From positions 1-56,665 of the forward strand of contig VGAK01000012.1 of NCBI GenBank assembly GCA_016870775.1: a stretch of DNA of 56,665 nucleotides, given 5' to 3'. This document shows, one piece after another, positions 45,477 to 53,306 of this stretch (position 1 is its first letter; each line of letters begins with the position of its first letter). The position numbers were made by a program, and so were the translations under genes. This stretch comes from Actinomycetota bacterium (GTDB lineage: Bacteria; Actinomycetota; Acidimicrobiia; Acidimicrobiales; Ilumatobacteraceae). Under the pieces are notes generated by a model. The model searched no databases. It was not told the origin of the DNA and saw nothing but the letters and a program-made list of their open reading frames with translations.

Positions 45477-46256
45477 CTAAGGGGCACCCTCCCGACGGGA
45501 GGGCGTCAAAAACGCTACCACCAGATACTCCGGACTCTCCACGGTGGGTGGGGCGCCCCGGTAGTCACCCGGCTCGACGCTCGTGATCGATCGCACCTCC
45601 ATACCCGCACCGGCGCACAGCAGGCGCAACTCGCGCGGCGTGTAGCACCCGGTCCACATCGGGAACTCCGCCCCCGCGCCGTCGGCATCGCGCACCGTGG
45701 TCGTCTCGCGCGCCACCCCCGAGTCGGCGTCGAACTCGGCCTCGAGGTGGTACTTGACGGCGAAATAGGCGTTGAACGCCGACAGCACCAGTCCACCGCC
45801 GGGTCGCAGCGAACGCGCGATCCCCGCGAGCACCCTCTCGTCGTCGCCGTTCGCACGCATCAGACCGAACGCCCCCTGGCACAGACAGATCGCCGCGTCG
45901 AACTCCGCGTCGAATGTCATCGCTCGGGCGTCCATCACGCCGAAGGTCGCACCGGGAGGAGCGCCCCGGTGGGCGAGATCGATGAAGGTGCGGCTCACAT
46001 CCACACCGTGCACGGCGATTCCGCGACGGGCTAGTTCGTGCGCATGACGACCCGGGCCGCATCCCACGTCGAGGACCCGCATCCCGGGCTCGAGTGCGAG
46101 CAGCGCGACGACCTCGTCGACTTCCCGCACGGTGCCCTTGGTGAACGAGTAGCGCAGGTACGCGGGGCCGAGGTGGTCAGCGATGGCCTCGAACCAGTGC
46201 GACCCGGCCGCCTCGCCGACCCGATCGCTGGCGTCCGCCCCGGTCGGTTCCGTCAT
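45477..46256 (-). CDS. Class I SAM-dependent methyltransferase
   Basis: 259 residues from ATG 46256, whose ATGA overlaps the polA stop. Motif I is 'MRVLDVGCGPGRHAHELA', then 'VHGVDVSRTFIDLA' and 'FDAAICLCQGAFGLM', the Methyltransf_25/11 family. The N-terminal 'HWFEAIADHLGPAYLRYSF' is typical of an actinobacterial subgroup of unknown substrate. It is located between polA and rpsA. Confidence 0.87.
   Translation of the reverse strand: MTEPTGADASDRVGEAAGSHWFEAIADHLGPAYLRYSFTKGTVREVDEVVALLALEPGMRVLDVGCGPGRHAHELARRGIAVHGVDVSRTFIDLAHRGAPPGATFGVMDARAMTFDAEFDAAICLCQGAFGLMRANGDDERVLAGIARSLRPGGGLVLSAFNAYFAVKYHLEAEFDADSGVARETTTVRDADGAGAEFPMWTGCYTPRELRLLCAGAGMEVRSITSVEPGDYRGAPPTVESPEYLVVAFLTPSRREGAP
45487..45503 (-). 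terminator. Stem-loop at the 3' end of the methyltransferase gene
   Basis: CCCTCCC and GGGAGGG flank a 3-nt loop inside the last codons, 67 nt before the rpsA start. There is no T-run. It may slow or stop transcription from the polA side, or be chance in GC-rich DNA. Confidence 0.25.
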
Positions 46257-48928
46257 TGTTTGGCGTCGGCCCATGTCGGGCCCCATGCGGCGTTCACCTC
46301 GAGCGGCACGTCGAGCGCCGCGGCACCGCGCATCGTGCCGATGATGAGATCGCCGACAGTGTCGCGCTCGTCGTCGGGCACCTCGACAATCACTTCGTCG
46401 TGCACCTGCAGCACGAGGCGCGAGCGGTGCCCCGCTTTCCCGAGGGCGTGGTCGATGCCCACGAGTGCGATCTTGAAGATGTCGGCGGCCAACCCCTGGA
46501 TCGCGGCGTTCATCGCCTGCCGCTCCCCGGCCTGTCGCACGCGGAAGTTGTCGCTGAGCAGCTCGGGGATCGGACGTCTGCGCCCGAAGAGGGTCTCGGT
46601 GTAGCCCCTCTGGCGGGCGGTCGTGACCGCCTCGTCCATGTAGTCCTTCACCCTCGGGAACGCGACGAAGTACGCATCGAGAATCCCCGCCGCCTCGTCC
46701 ACCCCGATTGCGAGCCTCTGGCTGAGTCCGTAGGCCTCCATCCCGTAGGCGAGACCGTACGAGACCATCTTGGCCTTCGATCTCTGATCGGTGCTCACCT
46801 TCGACGGCTCGACCCCGAACACCCGGGCCGCCGTCGCGCGGTGTATGTCCTCGCCCGCGGCGAACGCCGACACCAGACCCGGATCAGCCGAGAGGTGTGC
46901 GATGCACCGCAACTCGATCTGGTTGTAGTCGGCCACCATGAGCGACCACCCCGCCGGCGCGGTGAACGCGGTGCGGAACACCCGGCCCTCGTCGGTGCGC
47001 ACCGGGATGTTGTGGAGGTTGGGGCGGTCGCTCGACAGCCGTCCCGTTCGCGCGACCGTCTGGTTGAAGGTGGCGTGGATCCGGCCGTCGACGGGGTCGA
47101 TCTCGGCGAGCAGACCCTCGCCGTAGGTGGAACGCAGTTTCTCCACCTCGCGGTACCGCAGGAGCGGACCGATGAACTCGGGCCACGCGTCGTGGAGTTT
47201 CTCCAGGGTCGCGGCGTCGGTCGAGTACCCGGTCTTGGTCTTCTTGCCCGGCACGAGTCCCCTCTCCTCGTAGAGGATCGTGCGCAACTGAATCGGCGAG
47301 TTCAGGTTGAACGCGTGACCCGCAGCGGCGTGGAGGGCTCCGGTGAGCGTGACCGCCTCGGTGGTGAGCCGGTCACGGATCGCCGCGAGCGTCGGAGAGT
47401 CGACCCCCACGCCCACGTGCTCCATCCGAGCGAGCACCCCGACGAGGGGCAGTTCGATGTCGGTGAACAACCCGGTGTTGCCGATCGCATCGAGTAACGA
47501 TCCGAGGAGCGGCACGAGACGCGCGGTCGCGATCGCACTCTCGCAGCACGCGAGCACCTCGTCGGCCTCGGCATGCCCCCCGAAGTCGAGTTCGCCACTG
47601 GCGGCCGTGGACCTCGGGGCGGCGCCGAGCAGATCCTCGGCCACCTCGGCGATCGAGTACCCCGACTTCGAAGGGTTCACGAGATAGGCCGCGACCGCGG
47701 TGTCGAAGCGCAGGTTCATCAGATCGACACCCCCGGCGAGGAGCCGGCGCATCAACGGCTTCGCATCATGGACGACGACCCCCGTTCCCGACCCGAGTGT
47801 CCGGAGAACCTCCCCATCACCGAGGACATCGGCGCCGAGATGAGCGACCTCACCACGTGTCGAATCGACCACCACGGCGAGCCCCGCGAGATCGGAGCGA
47901 CCCGGCTCACCCGTCCAACGCGGCGCGAGCGTCCATTCGGTGAGTCCCCCCAGGAGAGCGAGCGCGTCAGCGACATTCCCGATCTGGCGGACCGAGACGA
48001 CCGGTGCGTCGTCGACCACGACCGCAACGGACGACGTCCCACCGCGCGGAGTCCACCCGCGCGCAGAGACCACGTCGGCGAGTCGCTTCGCCATGGTCTT
48101 GAACTCCAGGAAGTCGAACAATCGACCGGCGGCCCCCAGATCGGGGGCCGGGACGAGGCGTCCCGGCGCGATATCGATCGGCACGTCGCGACGCAGCACC
48201 ATCACCGAGGCATTGCGCATCACCCGCTCGCCGTGCTCGAGGAGCGAGGCCCTCAACTTGGGGGTCTGCTGTTCGGCGGCCGCGACGGCGGCCGCGATCG
48301 TCCCGTGGGTCGAGATCAGTTTCGCGGCCGTCTTCTCCCCCACCCCGGGGACACCGTCGAGGTTGTCGCTCGGGTCCCCTCGCAGGGCCGCGTAGTCCGG
48401 GTACTGGGCCGGTGTCACCCCGGTGCGCTCGAGGATGCCCGCCTCGTCGTAGAGCGCGTAGTCGCTGACGCCGCGCTTGTTGTAGAGCACCCGCACGTGG
48501 GGATCGCGCACCAACTGATAGCAGTCCCGATCGCCGGTCACGATGATGAGGTCGTCGCCGGCGGCCGCGATTTTCTCGGCGAGGGTCGCGATGATGTCGT
48601 CACCCTCGAATCCCACCGCGTCGAGGCGGACGATCCCGAGCGCATCGAGGAGTTCCTGCACGATGCCGAGCTGCTGGTGGAGCGTGTCGGGCGCCTTCTC
48701 GCGTTGGGCCTTGTACTCGGGCACCGCCTGGTGCCGAAACGTCGGCTCGGGCCTGTCGAAGACCACCACCACGCCATCCGGTTCGTGCTCCTTCACGATG
48801 TTCAGGAGCATCGTCGTGAACCCGTAGACCGCATTCGTCACCTGCCCCGAGGCGTTGGTCATGTCGGGTGGCAGTGCGAAGAACGCCCTGTACACGAGCG
48901 AATTGCCATCGAGGGCGATGATCCGCAA
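46253..48928 (-). CDS. polA: DNA polymerase I
   Basis: 891 residues from TTG 48928. The N-terminal 5'-3' exonuclease is intact ('LDGNSLVYRAFF', 'GFEGDDIIATLA', 'VTGDRDCYQL', 'GDPSDNLDGVPGVGEKTA'). The middle 3'-5' exonuclease fold lacks the acidic metal ligands: 'EWTLAPRW' and 'LAVVVDSTRGEV' stand where DxE would be. Polymerase motifs A ('VADYNQIELR'), B ('RSKAKMVSYGLAYG') and C ('LQVHDEV') are present. Motif B carries Tyr at the Taq Phe667 position, as in mycobacteria. Role: gap filling and Okazaki processing. Confidence 0.96.
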   Translation of the reverse strand: MRIIALDGNSLVYRAFFALPPDMTNASGQVTNAVYGFTTMLLNIVKEHEPDGVVVVFDRPEPTFRHQAVPEYKAQREKAPDTLHQQLGIVQELLDALGIVRLDAVGFEGDDIIATLAEKIAAAGDDLIIVTGDRDCYQLVRDPHVRVLYNKRGVSDYALYDEAGILERTGVTPAQYPDYAALRGDPSDNLDGVPGVGEKTAAKLISTHGTIAAAVAAAEQQTPKLRASLLEHGERVMRNASVMVLRRDVPIDIAPGRLVPAPDLGAAGRLFDFLEFKTMAKRLADVVSARGWTPRGGTSSVAVVVDDAPVVSVRQIGNVADALALLGGLTEWTLAPRWTGEPGRSDLAGLAVVVDSTRGEVAHLGADVLGDGEVLRTLGSGTGVVVHDAKPLMRRLLAGGVDLMNLRFDTAVAAYLVNPSKSGYSIAEVAEDLLGAAPRSTAASGELDFGGHAEADEVLACCESAIATARLVPLLGSLLDAIGNTGLFTDIELPLVGVLARMEHVGVGVDSPTLAAIRDRLTTEAVTLTGALHAAAGHAFNLNSPIQLRTILYEERGLVPGKKTKTGYSTDAATLEKLHDAWPEFIGPLLRYREVEKLRSTYGEGLLAEIDPVDGRIHATFNQTVARTGRLSSDRPNLHNIPVRTDEGRVFRTAFTAPAGWSLMVADYNQIELRCIAHLSADPGLVSAFAAGEDIHRATAARVFGVEPSKVSTDQRSKAKMVSYGLAYGMEAYGLSQRLAIGVDEAAGILDAYFVAFPRVKDYMDEAVTTARQRGYTETLFGRRRPIPELLSDNFRVRQAGERQAMNAAIQGLAADIFKIALVGIDHALGKAGHRSRLVLQVHDEVIVEVPDDERDTVGDLIIGTMRGAAALDVPLEVNAAWGPTWADAKQ

Positions 48929-48946
48929 GGGAGCCGACCTTCCCCG

Positions 48947-49525
48947 CTACTCGGGTCGCAACGTTCCGTCGATGATCCGCTCGGCGACGTTCCTCATCGT
49001 GGTTCGGTGGTTCATGGCAGCGCGCTGAATGAACCCGTAGGCATCGGCCTCGCTCATCGAGTGCGCATCGATCAGGATGCCCTTGGCGCGGTCGAGGGCC
49101 TTGCGGGTCTCCAGCTGCTCGCCGAGAGCGTCGACCTCGCCGTTCAACGCCTGCAACTCGCGGAACCGCCCGATCGCCACCTCTATCGCCGGGATCAGGT
49201 CGCTCTTCTGGAACGGTTTGACGAGGAACGCGAGCGCACCGGCGTCGCGCGCCTCCTCGATCACCTCGCGCTGGGAGAAAGCGGTGAGAACGAGCACTCC
49301 GCAGATGCGGTCGCGCGTGATGTGCCGGGCAGCCTCGAGACCATCCATGCCCGGCATCTTGATGTCCAGGATCGCCAGATCGGGGCGCAACTCGCGCACG
49401 AGGTCGACGGCCTTGTCGCCGCGGCCGGTCTCGGCCACCACCTCGTAGCCCTCCTCCTCGAGTGTCTCCTTGAGGTCGAGCCTGATGATCGCCTCGTCCT
49501 CGGCAATGACGACGCGCACGGTCAC
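48947..49525 (-). CDS. pdtaR: ANTAR-domain response regulator (PdtaR-like)
   Basis: 192 residues from GTG 49525. The receiver domain starts 'VVIAEDEAIIRLDL', has the phospho-acceptor in 'LAILDIKMPGMDG' and 'LVLTAFSQREVIEEARDAGA', closely like M. tuberculosis Rv1626. The C-terminal ANTAR RNA-binding domain ('ALDRAKGILIDAHSMSEADA') acts by antitermination at paired hairpins. The partner kinase PdtaS is not in the window. Its GTGA overlaps the upstream coiled-coil gene. polA begins 18 nt downstream, as in mycobacteria. Confidence 0.92.
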   Translation of the reverse strand: MTVRVVIAEDEAIIRLDLKETLEEEGYEVVAETGRGDKAVDLVRELRPDLAILDIKMPGMDGLEAARHITRDRICGVLVLTAFSQREVIEEARDAGALAFLVKPFQKSDLIPAIEVAIGRFRELQALNGEVDALGEQLETRKALDRAKGILIDAHSMSEADAYGFIQRAAMNHRTTMRNVAERIIDGTLRPE

Positions 49526-49812
49526 GGTGCGGGTTCCATCCGGTCGAGCAGGTCGTTCATCCGGGCGTCCAGTTCGGCCAACTCGGTCACGAGGGCATCG
49601 CGGTGGCGCCGCATGGTCTCGGCATGACGGTTCGCCTCGCGGTACTCGTGGTCCGCCGCTGGGGTCTCCGAGACCAGGGCCCGCAGCGACTTGTCGTCGG
49701 CATCGTCGGCGAGAACCGCCAACTGGTCCTCGACGACACCCAATTCCTCGCGAATCTCTCGCATCCGGGCCGAGGCCTGTGCGAGACGACGCTGCAACAA
49801 CCTCTGTCCCAC
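49522..49812 (-). CDS. Small coiled-coil protein coupled to pdtaR
   Basis: 96 residues from GTG 49812. The whole chain is charged and heptad-like, with two helices ('ARMREIREELGVVEDQLAVL' and the C-terminal 'LVTELAELDARMNDLLDRM'), predicting an antiparallel coiled coil. I do not recognise a family. The stop overlaps the pdtaR start by GTGA, so the two are translated together. It may bind or regulate PdtaR (inference). The frame is open to 49863 but would cross the tRNA gene. Confidence 0.65.
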   Translation of the reverse strand: MGQRLLQRRLAQASARMREIREELGVVEDQLAVLADDADDKSLRALVSETPAADHEYREANRHAETMRRHRDALVTELAELDARMNDLLDRMEPAP

Positions 49813-49838
49813 TTCGGGAAGTGTACGGAGTGCCCGGG

Positions 49839-49921
49839 TGCCCGAGGTGGGACTCGAACCCACACGCCCTTTCGGACAACGGATTTTGAGTCCGTCGCGT
49901 CTGCCGTTCCGCCACTCGGGC
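49839..49921 (-). tRNA. tRNA-Leu (anticodon CAA)
   Basis: Acceptor stem GCCCGAG/CTCGGGC, D-arm with GCGGAACGGCAGAC, anticodon stem ACGGA/TCCGT around loop CTCAAAA (anticodon CAA), long variable arm and T-arm TGTGGGTTCGAGTCCCACC make a complete class II tRNA that reads UUG. Discriminator A is followed by CCC, so CCA is not encoded. TACGCT lies 12 nt upstream of the 5' end as a possible -10. Confidence 0.95.
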
Positions 49922-50084
49922 CGGAGCGAAGCGAGCGTAGCGCTGCACCCTCACCTGAGCCACCGTGGATGCGGCGCTTCCCCCGCTGCCGCGCTCGGGG
50001 CCTCGCACATCGTCCTACTGTGAGGTAGCACCATCTATCGGGTGGTGCGATTGGGTTGGGGGCGGCGTGCCTCCGCGCGCCGTC

Positions 50085-50090
50085 TAGGGT
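50085..50090 (+). promoter_or_regulatory. Putative -10 box TAGGGT of the fab cluster
   Basis: TAGGGT ends 9 nt before the fabD ATG at 50100, with no Shine-Dalgarno sequence between. Transcription would start within a few nt of the ATG. The 178-bp gap from the tRNA to fabD holds no gene I can see. Confidence 0.38.
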
Positions 50091-50099
50091 TCTCCTGCG

Positions 50100-51275
50100 A
50101 TGCTTGCGTTCACGTTCCCCGGTCAAGGTTCCCAGCGACCGGGCATGGGGAGGCCCTGGCGGGGCCACGACAGTTGGGAGCTCGTCGAAGAAGCCTCCGA
50201 GGTGACCGGTCGCGACATCGCGGCTCTTCTCCTCGACGCAGACGCCGAGGAACTGCGCGACACCCGACATGCCCAGATGACCACGTTCGTGTCCAGTCTC
50301 ATGGTGCTGGACGCCGTCGAGCGCCTCGGCATCGAGCCCAGTTTCTGTGCCGGGCACAGTCTGGGTGAGTACTCGGCCCTCGTGGCGACCGGAGCGCTGT
50401 CGTTCGAGGAGGGAGTGCGGCTCGTGGCCGAGCGGTCCGACGCCATGCACGAGGCCGGGCTCGCCTCGCCGGGAACGATGGCCGCTGTGCTCGGCCTCGA
50501 CGACGATTTGGTCGAGGTCGCCTGTCGGCGCGCCGACGCCGACGTGTGGGTTGCCAACTTCAACGCTCCCGGTCAGGTGGTGATCGCCGGGGCCCCCGCC
50601 GCGGTCGCAACCGCCTCTGAGATCACCAAGGAGCTGGGGGCCAAGAAGGTGCTGCCGCTGCAAGTGGCCGGTGCCTTCCACACGCCGTACATGACGGCCG
50701 CACGCGACCGGCTGCGCGCCGCAATCGCCCAAGCCGGCCCACGCGACACCGAGGTGCCGGTGGTCTCGAACGTCGATGCGCTCGCCCATCATGAGGGCGC
50801 CGAGTGGGCCTCGCTGCTGTCGGCACAGCTCTCGAGCCCCGTGCGCTGGAAACACTGCCTCCTCTCGCTCGCTGAGGCCGGTGTCACTGGATTGGTCGAG
50901 CTCGGACCGGGCGGGGTTCTCACCGGCATGGCCAAGCGCACCCTCGAGGCTGCGCGCACCATCAGCGTGTCCACGCCCGAGGAACTCGACAAACTCATCG
51001 AATGGGTCGGAGCGTCGGCTCCCGTGGCACCCGTCGCACTCGAGGGAGAGCACCTGTTCGCCGTCGAACGACTCGTCGTGAGCCCCGCGGCCGGCGTCTT
51101 CTCGCTCGGTGCGGGTCTCGCCCCGGGGAGCCAGATCCTGGTCGGGACCATCATCGGTGTCGTCGGCGCAACCGAGGTGCGCTCACCGTTCGCGGGGCGC
51201 ATCGAGGACTTCATCGCGGTCGAGGGGGAGCGTCTCACCACGCACCAGCCCATCGCCTGGCTCAGGACCAACTGA
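50100..51275 (+). CDS. fabD: Malonyl-CoA:ACP transacylase fused to a lipoyl/biotinyl-like domain
   Basis: 391 residues. Residues 1-300 are FabD: 'FTFPGQGSQRPGMG', nucleophile Ser87 in 'CAGHSLGEYSALV', Arg112, and His194 in 'VAGAFHTPYM'. It loads malonyl groups onto ACP. Residues about 322-391 add a beta-rich domain: 'VVSPAAGVFSLGAGL', 'GSQILVGTIIGVVGATEV', then 'SPFAGRIEDFIAVEGERLT', which follows the biotinyl/lipoyl pattern. The turn that normally carries the modified lysine reads 'VGATEV', with no Lys. Ordinary FabD ends near 310. First gene of the fab cluster. Confidence 0.9.
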   Translation: MLAFTFPGQGSQRPGMGRPWRGHDSWELVEEASEVTGRDIAALLLDADAEELRDTRHAQMTTFVSSLMVLDAVERLGIEPSFCAGHSLGEYSALVATGALSFEEGVRLVAERSDAMHEAGLASPGTMAAVLGLDDDLVEVACRRADADVWVANFNAPGQVVIAGAPAAVATASEITKELGAKKVLPLQVAGAFHTPYMTAARDRLRAAIAQAGPRDTEVPVVSNVDALAHHEGAEWASLLSAQLSSPVRWKHCLLSLAEAGVTGLVELGPGGVLTGMAKRTLEAARTISVSTPEELDKLIEWVGASAPVAPVALEGEHLFAVERLVVSPAAGVFSLGAGLAPGSQILVGTIIGVVGATEVRSPFAGRIEDFIAVEGERLTTHQPIAWLRTN

Positions 51276-51286
51276 GGACCCCGACC

Positions 51287-52237
51287 ATGCCCACGATTCC
51301 CTCCGGCGTGCGGGGTGCCACCTTCACGGGTTGGGGCACGGCGCTCGGTCACGAGATCGTCACCAACGATGATCTCGCACGCTCCATGGACACGAACGAC
51401 CAGTGGATCCGCGAGCGCACCGGGATCGAACGCCGGCACGTGGGCGGATCGACGGCCGAGCTCAGCATCGTGAGCGGCCGAGCCGCGCTCTCCATGGCCG
51501 GTCTCGACCCGACCTCGATCGACGCCCTCGTTCTCGCCACGACCACGCCCGACCGCACCGTGCCCGCGACCTCGGCCACAATCCAGAATTCCCTCGGCCT
51601 GCGTTGCGGGGCCTTCGACGTGAATGCAGCGTGCTCCGGATTCGTCTACGCGCTCGTCACCGCCCACGGCCTCGTGGCGATGGGCGCGGAGCGGGTCCTG
51701 CTCATCGGCACCGACACGCTCTCGCGCATCACCGACTGGACCGACCGCAACACCGCCGTTCTCTTCGCCGACGGATCCGGCGCCGCGGTGCTCGAGCACT
51801 CCGCGGACCGCGGACATCTCCTCGGCTGGGACCTGGACGCCGACGGCTCGGCCGAGGACGCGCTGTATTGCGACATCGGGGGCTTCGTGCAGATGGACGG
51901 CAAGGAGGTGTTCCGCCGCGCCGTGCGCATCATGGTCGACAGTGCGACCAAGTCGATGGCCCACGCGGGTGTCACCGCCGACGACATCGCCCTGATCGTG
52001 CCCCACCAGGCGAACATCCGCATCATCTCGGCGGCATGCGACCGGCTCGGTGTGCCGATGGAGCGAGCGGCCGTCGTCATCCAGGACACCGGCAACACCT
52101 CGTCGGCGTCGATTCCACTCGCGCTCTTCGACGCAGCGGACAGGGGCCGAATCAACGCGGGCGATCTCGTCCTGATGGTCGGCTTCGGGGCGGGCATGAC
52201 GGCCGCCAGTGCCATCGTCTCGTGGGGCGCACGATGA
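51287..52237 (+). CDS. fabH: 3-oxoacyl-ACP synthase III
   Basis: 316 residues. It starts fatty-acid synthesis by condensing acyl-CoA with malonyl-ACP. The triad is Cys116 in 'DVNAACSGFVYAL', His in 'LIVPHQANIRI' and Asn in 'DTGNTSSASIPLA'. N-terminal 'NDQWIRERTGIERR' is standard. GAGGA stands about 8 nt before the ATG, 11 nt after fabD. Primer choice (acetyl or branched) cannot be read with certainty. Confidence 0.95.
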   Translation: MPTIPSGVRGATFTGWGTALGHEIVTNDDLARSMDTNDQWIRERTGIERRHVGGSTAELSIVSGRAALSMAGLDPTSIDALVLATTTPDRTVPATSATIQNSLGLRCGAFDVNAACSGFVYALVTAHGLVAMGAERVLLIGTDTLSRITDWTDRNTAVLFADGSGAAVLEHSADRGHLLGWDLDADGSAEDALYCDIGGFVQMDGKEVFRRAVRIMVDSATKSMAHAGVTADDIALIVPHQANIRIISAACDRLGVPMERAAVVIQDTGNTSSASIPLALFDAADRGRINAGDLVLMVGFGAGMTAASAIVSWGAR

Positions 52238-52253
52238 TCGTGCGGGGTCACCG

Positions 52254-52958
52254 GTGAGCAGGGTCGTGCTGGTCACCGGCGGATCGAGGGGCATCGGACT
52301 GGCGTGCGCCCGCCGGTTCGCCGCACTCGGCGACAAAGTCGCCGTCACATACAACTCGTCACCGCCACCCGAGGGACTCCTCGGTGTGCGGTGCGACGTC
52401 ACCGACTCGGCCCAAGTCGACGCCGCCTTCGCCGAGGTGGAGGAGAAACTGGGTCCCGTCCAGATCCTCGTCTCGAACGCCGGAGTCACCAAGGACACGC
52501 TCCTGCTGCGCATGAGCGAGGCCGACTTCGCCGGCGTGGTCGACGCGAACCTGACCGGGACGTTCCGGGTCGTCAAGAGAGCCACCCAGGGGATGCTGCG
52601 CGCGCGTCGCGGACGCATCATCCTCGTGTCCTCGGTGGTCGGCCTGCTCGGTTCGGCCGGTCAGGCAAATTACGCCGCCTCCAAAGCGGGACTCGTGGGA
52701 TTCGCGCGTTCGATGGCACGGGAACTCGGCTCACGCAGCATCACGGTGAACGTCGTGGCACCCGGTCCAGTCGCCACCGACATGACTGCGGTGCTGGGCG
52801 AGGAACGACTCGCCGAACTCACCGCGGCCGTCCCGCTGGGCCGCGTCGCGACACCCGATGAGATCGCCGGCGTCGTCGAGTTCCTCGCCGGGGAATCGGC
52901 GGCCTACATCACCGGCGCCGTGATTCCCGTGGACGGTGGACTCGGCATGGGACACTGA
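52254..52958 (+). CDS. fabG: 3-oxoacyl-ACP reductase
   Basis: 234 residues from GTG 52254. Short-chain dehydrogenase: cofactor motif '[13 protein letters not shown]', '[10 protein letters not shown]', and catalytic Ser/Tyr/Lys in '[20 protein letters not shown]' plus 'SKAG'. The C-terminal '[14 protein letters not shown]' is typical of FabG. It reduces 3-oxoacyl-ACP with NADPH. It lies between fabH (16 nt) and acpP. Confidence 0.94.
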   Translation: MSRVVLVTGGSRGIGLACARRFAALGDKVAVTYNSSPPPEGLLGVRCDVTDSAQVDAAFAEVEEKLGPVQILVSNAGVTKDTLLLRMSEADFAGVVDANLTGTFRVVKRATQGMLRARRGRIILVSSVVGLLGSAGQANYAASKAGLVGFARSMARELGSRSITVNVVAPGPVATDMTAVLGEERLAELTAAVPLGRVATPDEIAGVVEFLAGESAAYITGAVIPVDGGLGMGH

Positions 52959-53026
52959 CGTCGATCAGGTGCGGGCCGACCTGCCCGTTGTGCGACAATG
53001 GGACAACCCGACAAGGAGACACACAA

Positions 53027-53263
53027 ATGAGTGACGACAAATTCGCCCGGTTCGTGAAGTGCGCCGTCGACACCCTCTCGGTGGACGCTGCGAAGGTGAC
53101 CCGGGAGGCGTCGTTCGCAGACGATCTGGAGGCGGATTCACTCGACGTCGTCGAACTCGTGATGGCGCTCGAGGAGGAGTTCGGCATCTCCGTGCCCGAG
53201 GAGGAGCTCCAGGACGTCAAGACCGTCGGGCAAGCCTTCGACCTGATCTCATCCAAACTCTGA
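53027..53263 (+). CDS. acpP: Acyl carrier protein
   Basis: 78 residues, acidic. The phosphopantetheine-bearing Ser38 lies in '[20 protein letters not shown]', the classic ACP helix II motif. AAGGAGA precedes the ATG by about 8 nt, one of the strongest ribosome sites in the window and fitting a highly expressed protein. Confidence 0.97.
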   Translation: MSDDKFARFVKCAVDTLSVDAAKVTREASFADDLEADSLDVVELVMALEEEFGISVPEEELQDVKTVGQAFDLISSKL

Positions 53264-53306
53264 GCGGACGACCCGCGGCACCCTCCGGCACCGGGAGACA
53301 GACGAC

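Noticed and set aside
47573-49627. 684-codon plus-strand open frame across polA and pdtaR
   Set aside because: It spans two genuine minus-strand genes and lacks any domain.
49922-50099. Possible small RNA or extra gene in the 178-bp gap before fabD
   Set aside because: No open frame with a start signal and no strong stem-loop with a T-run; only a -10-like box near fabD is supportable.
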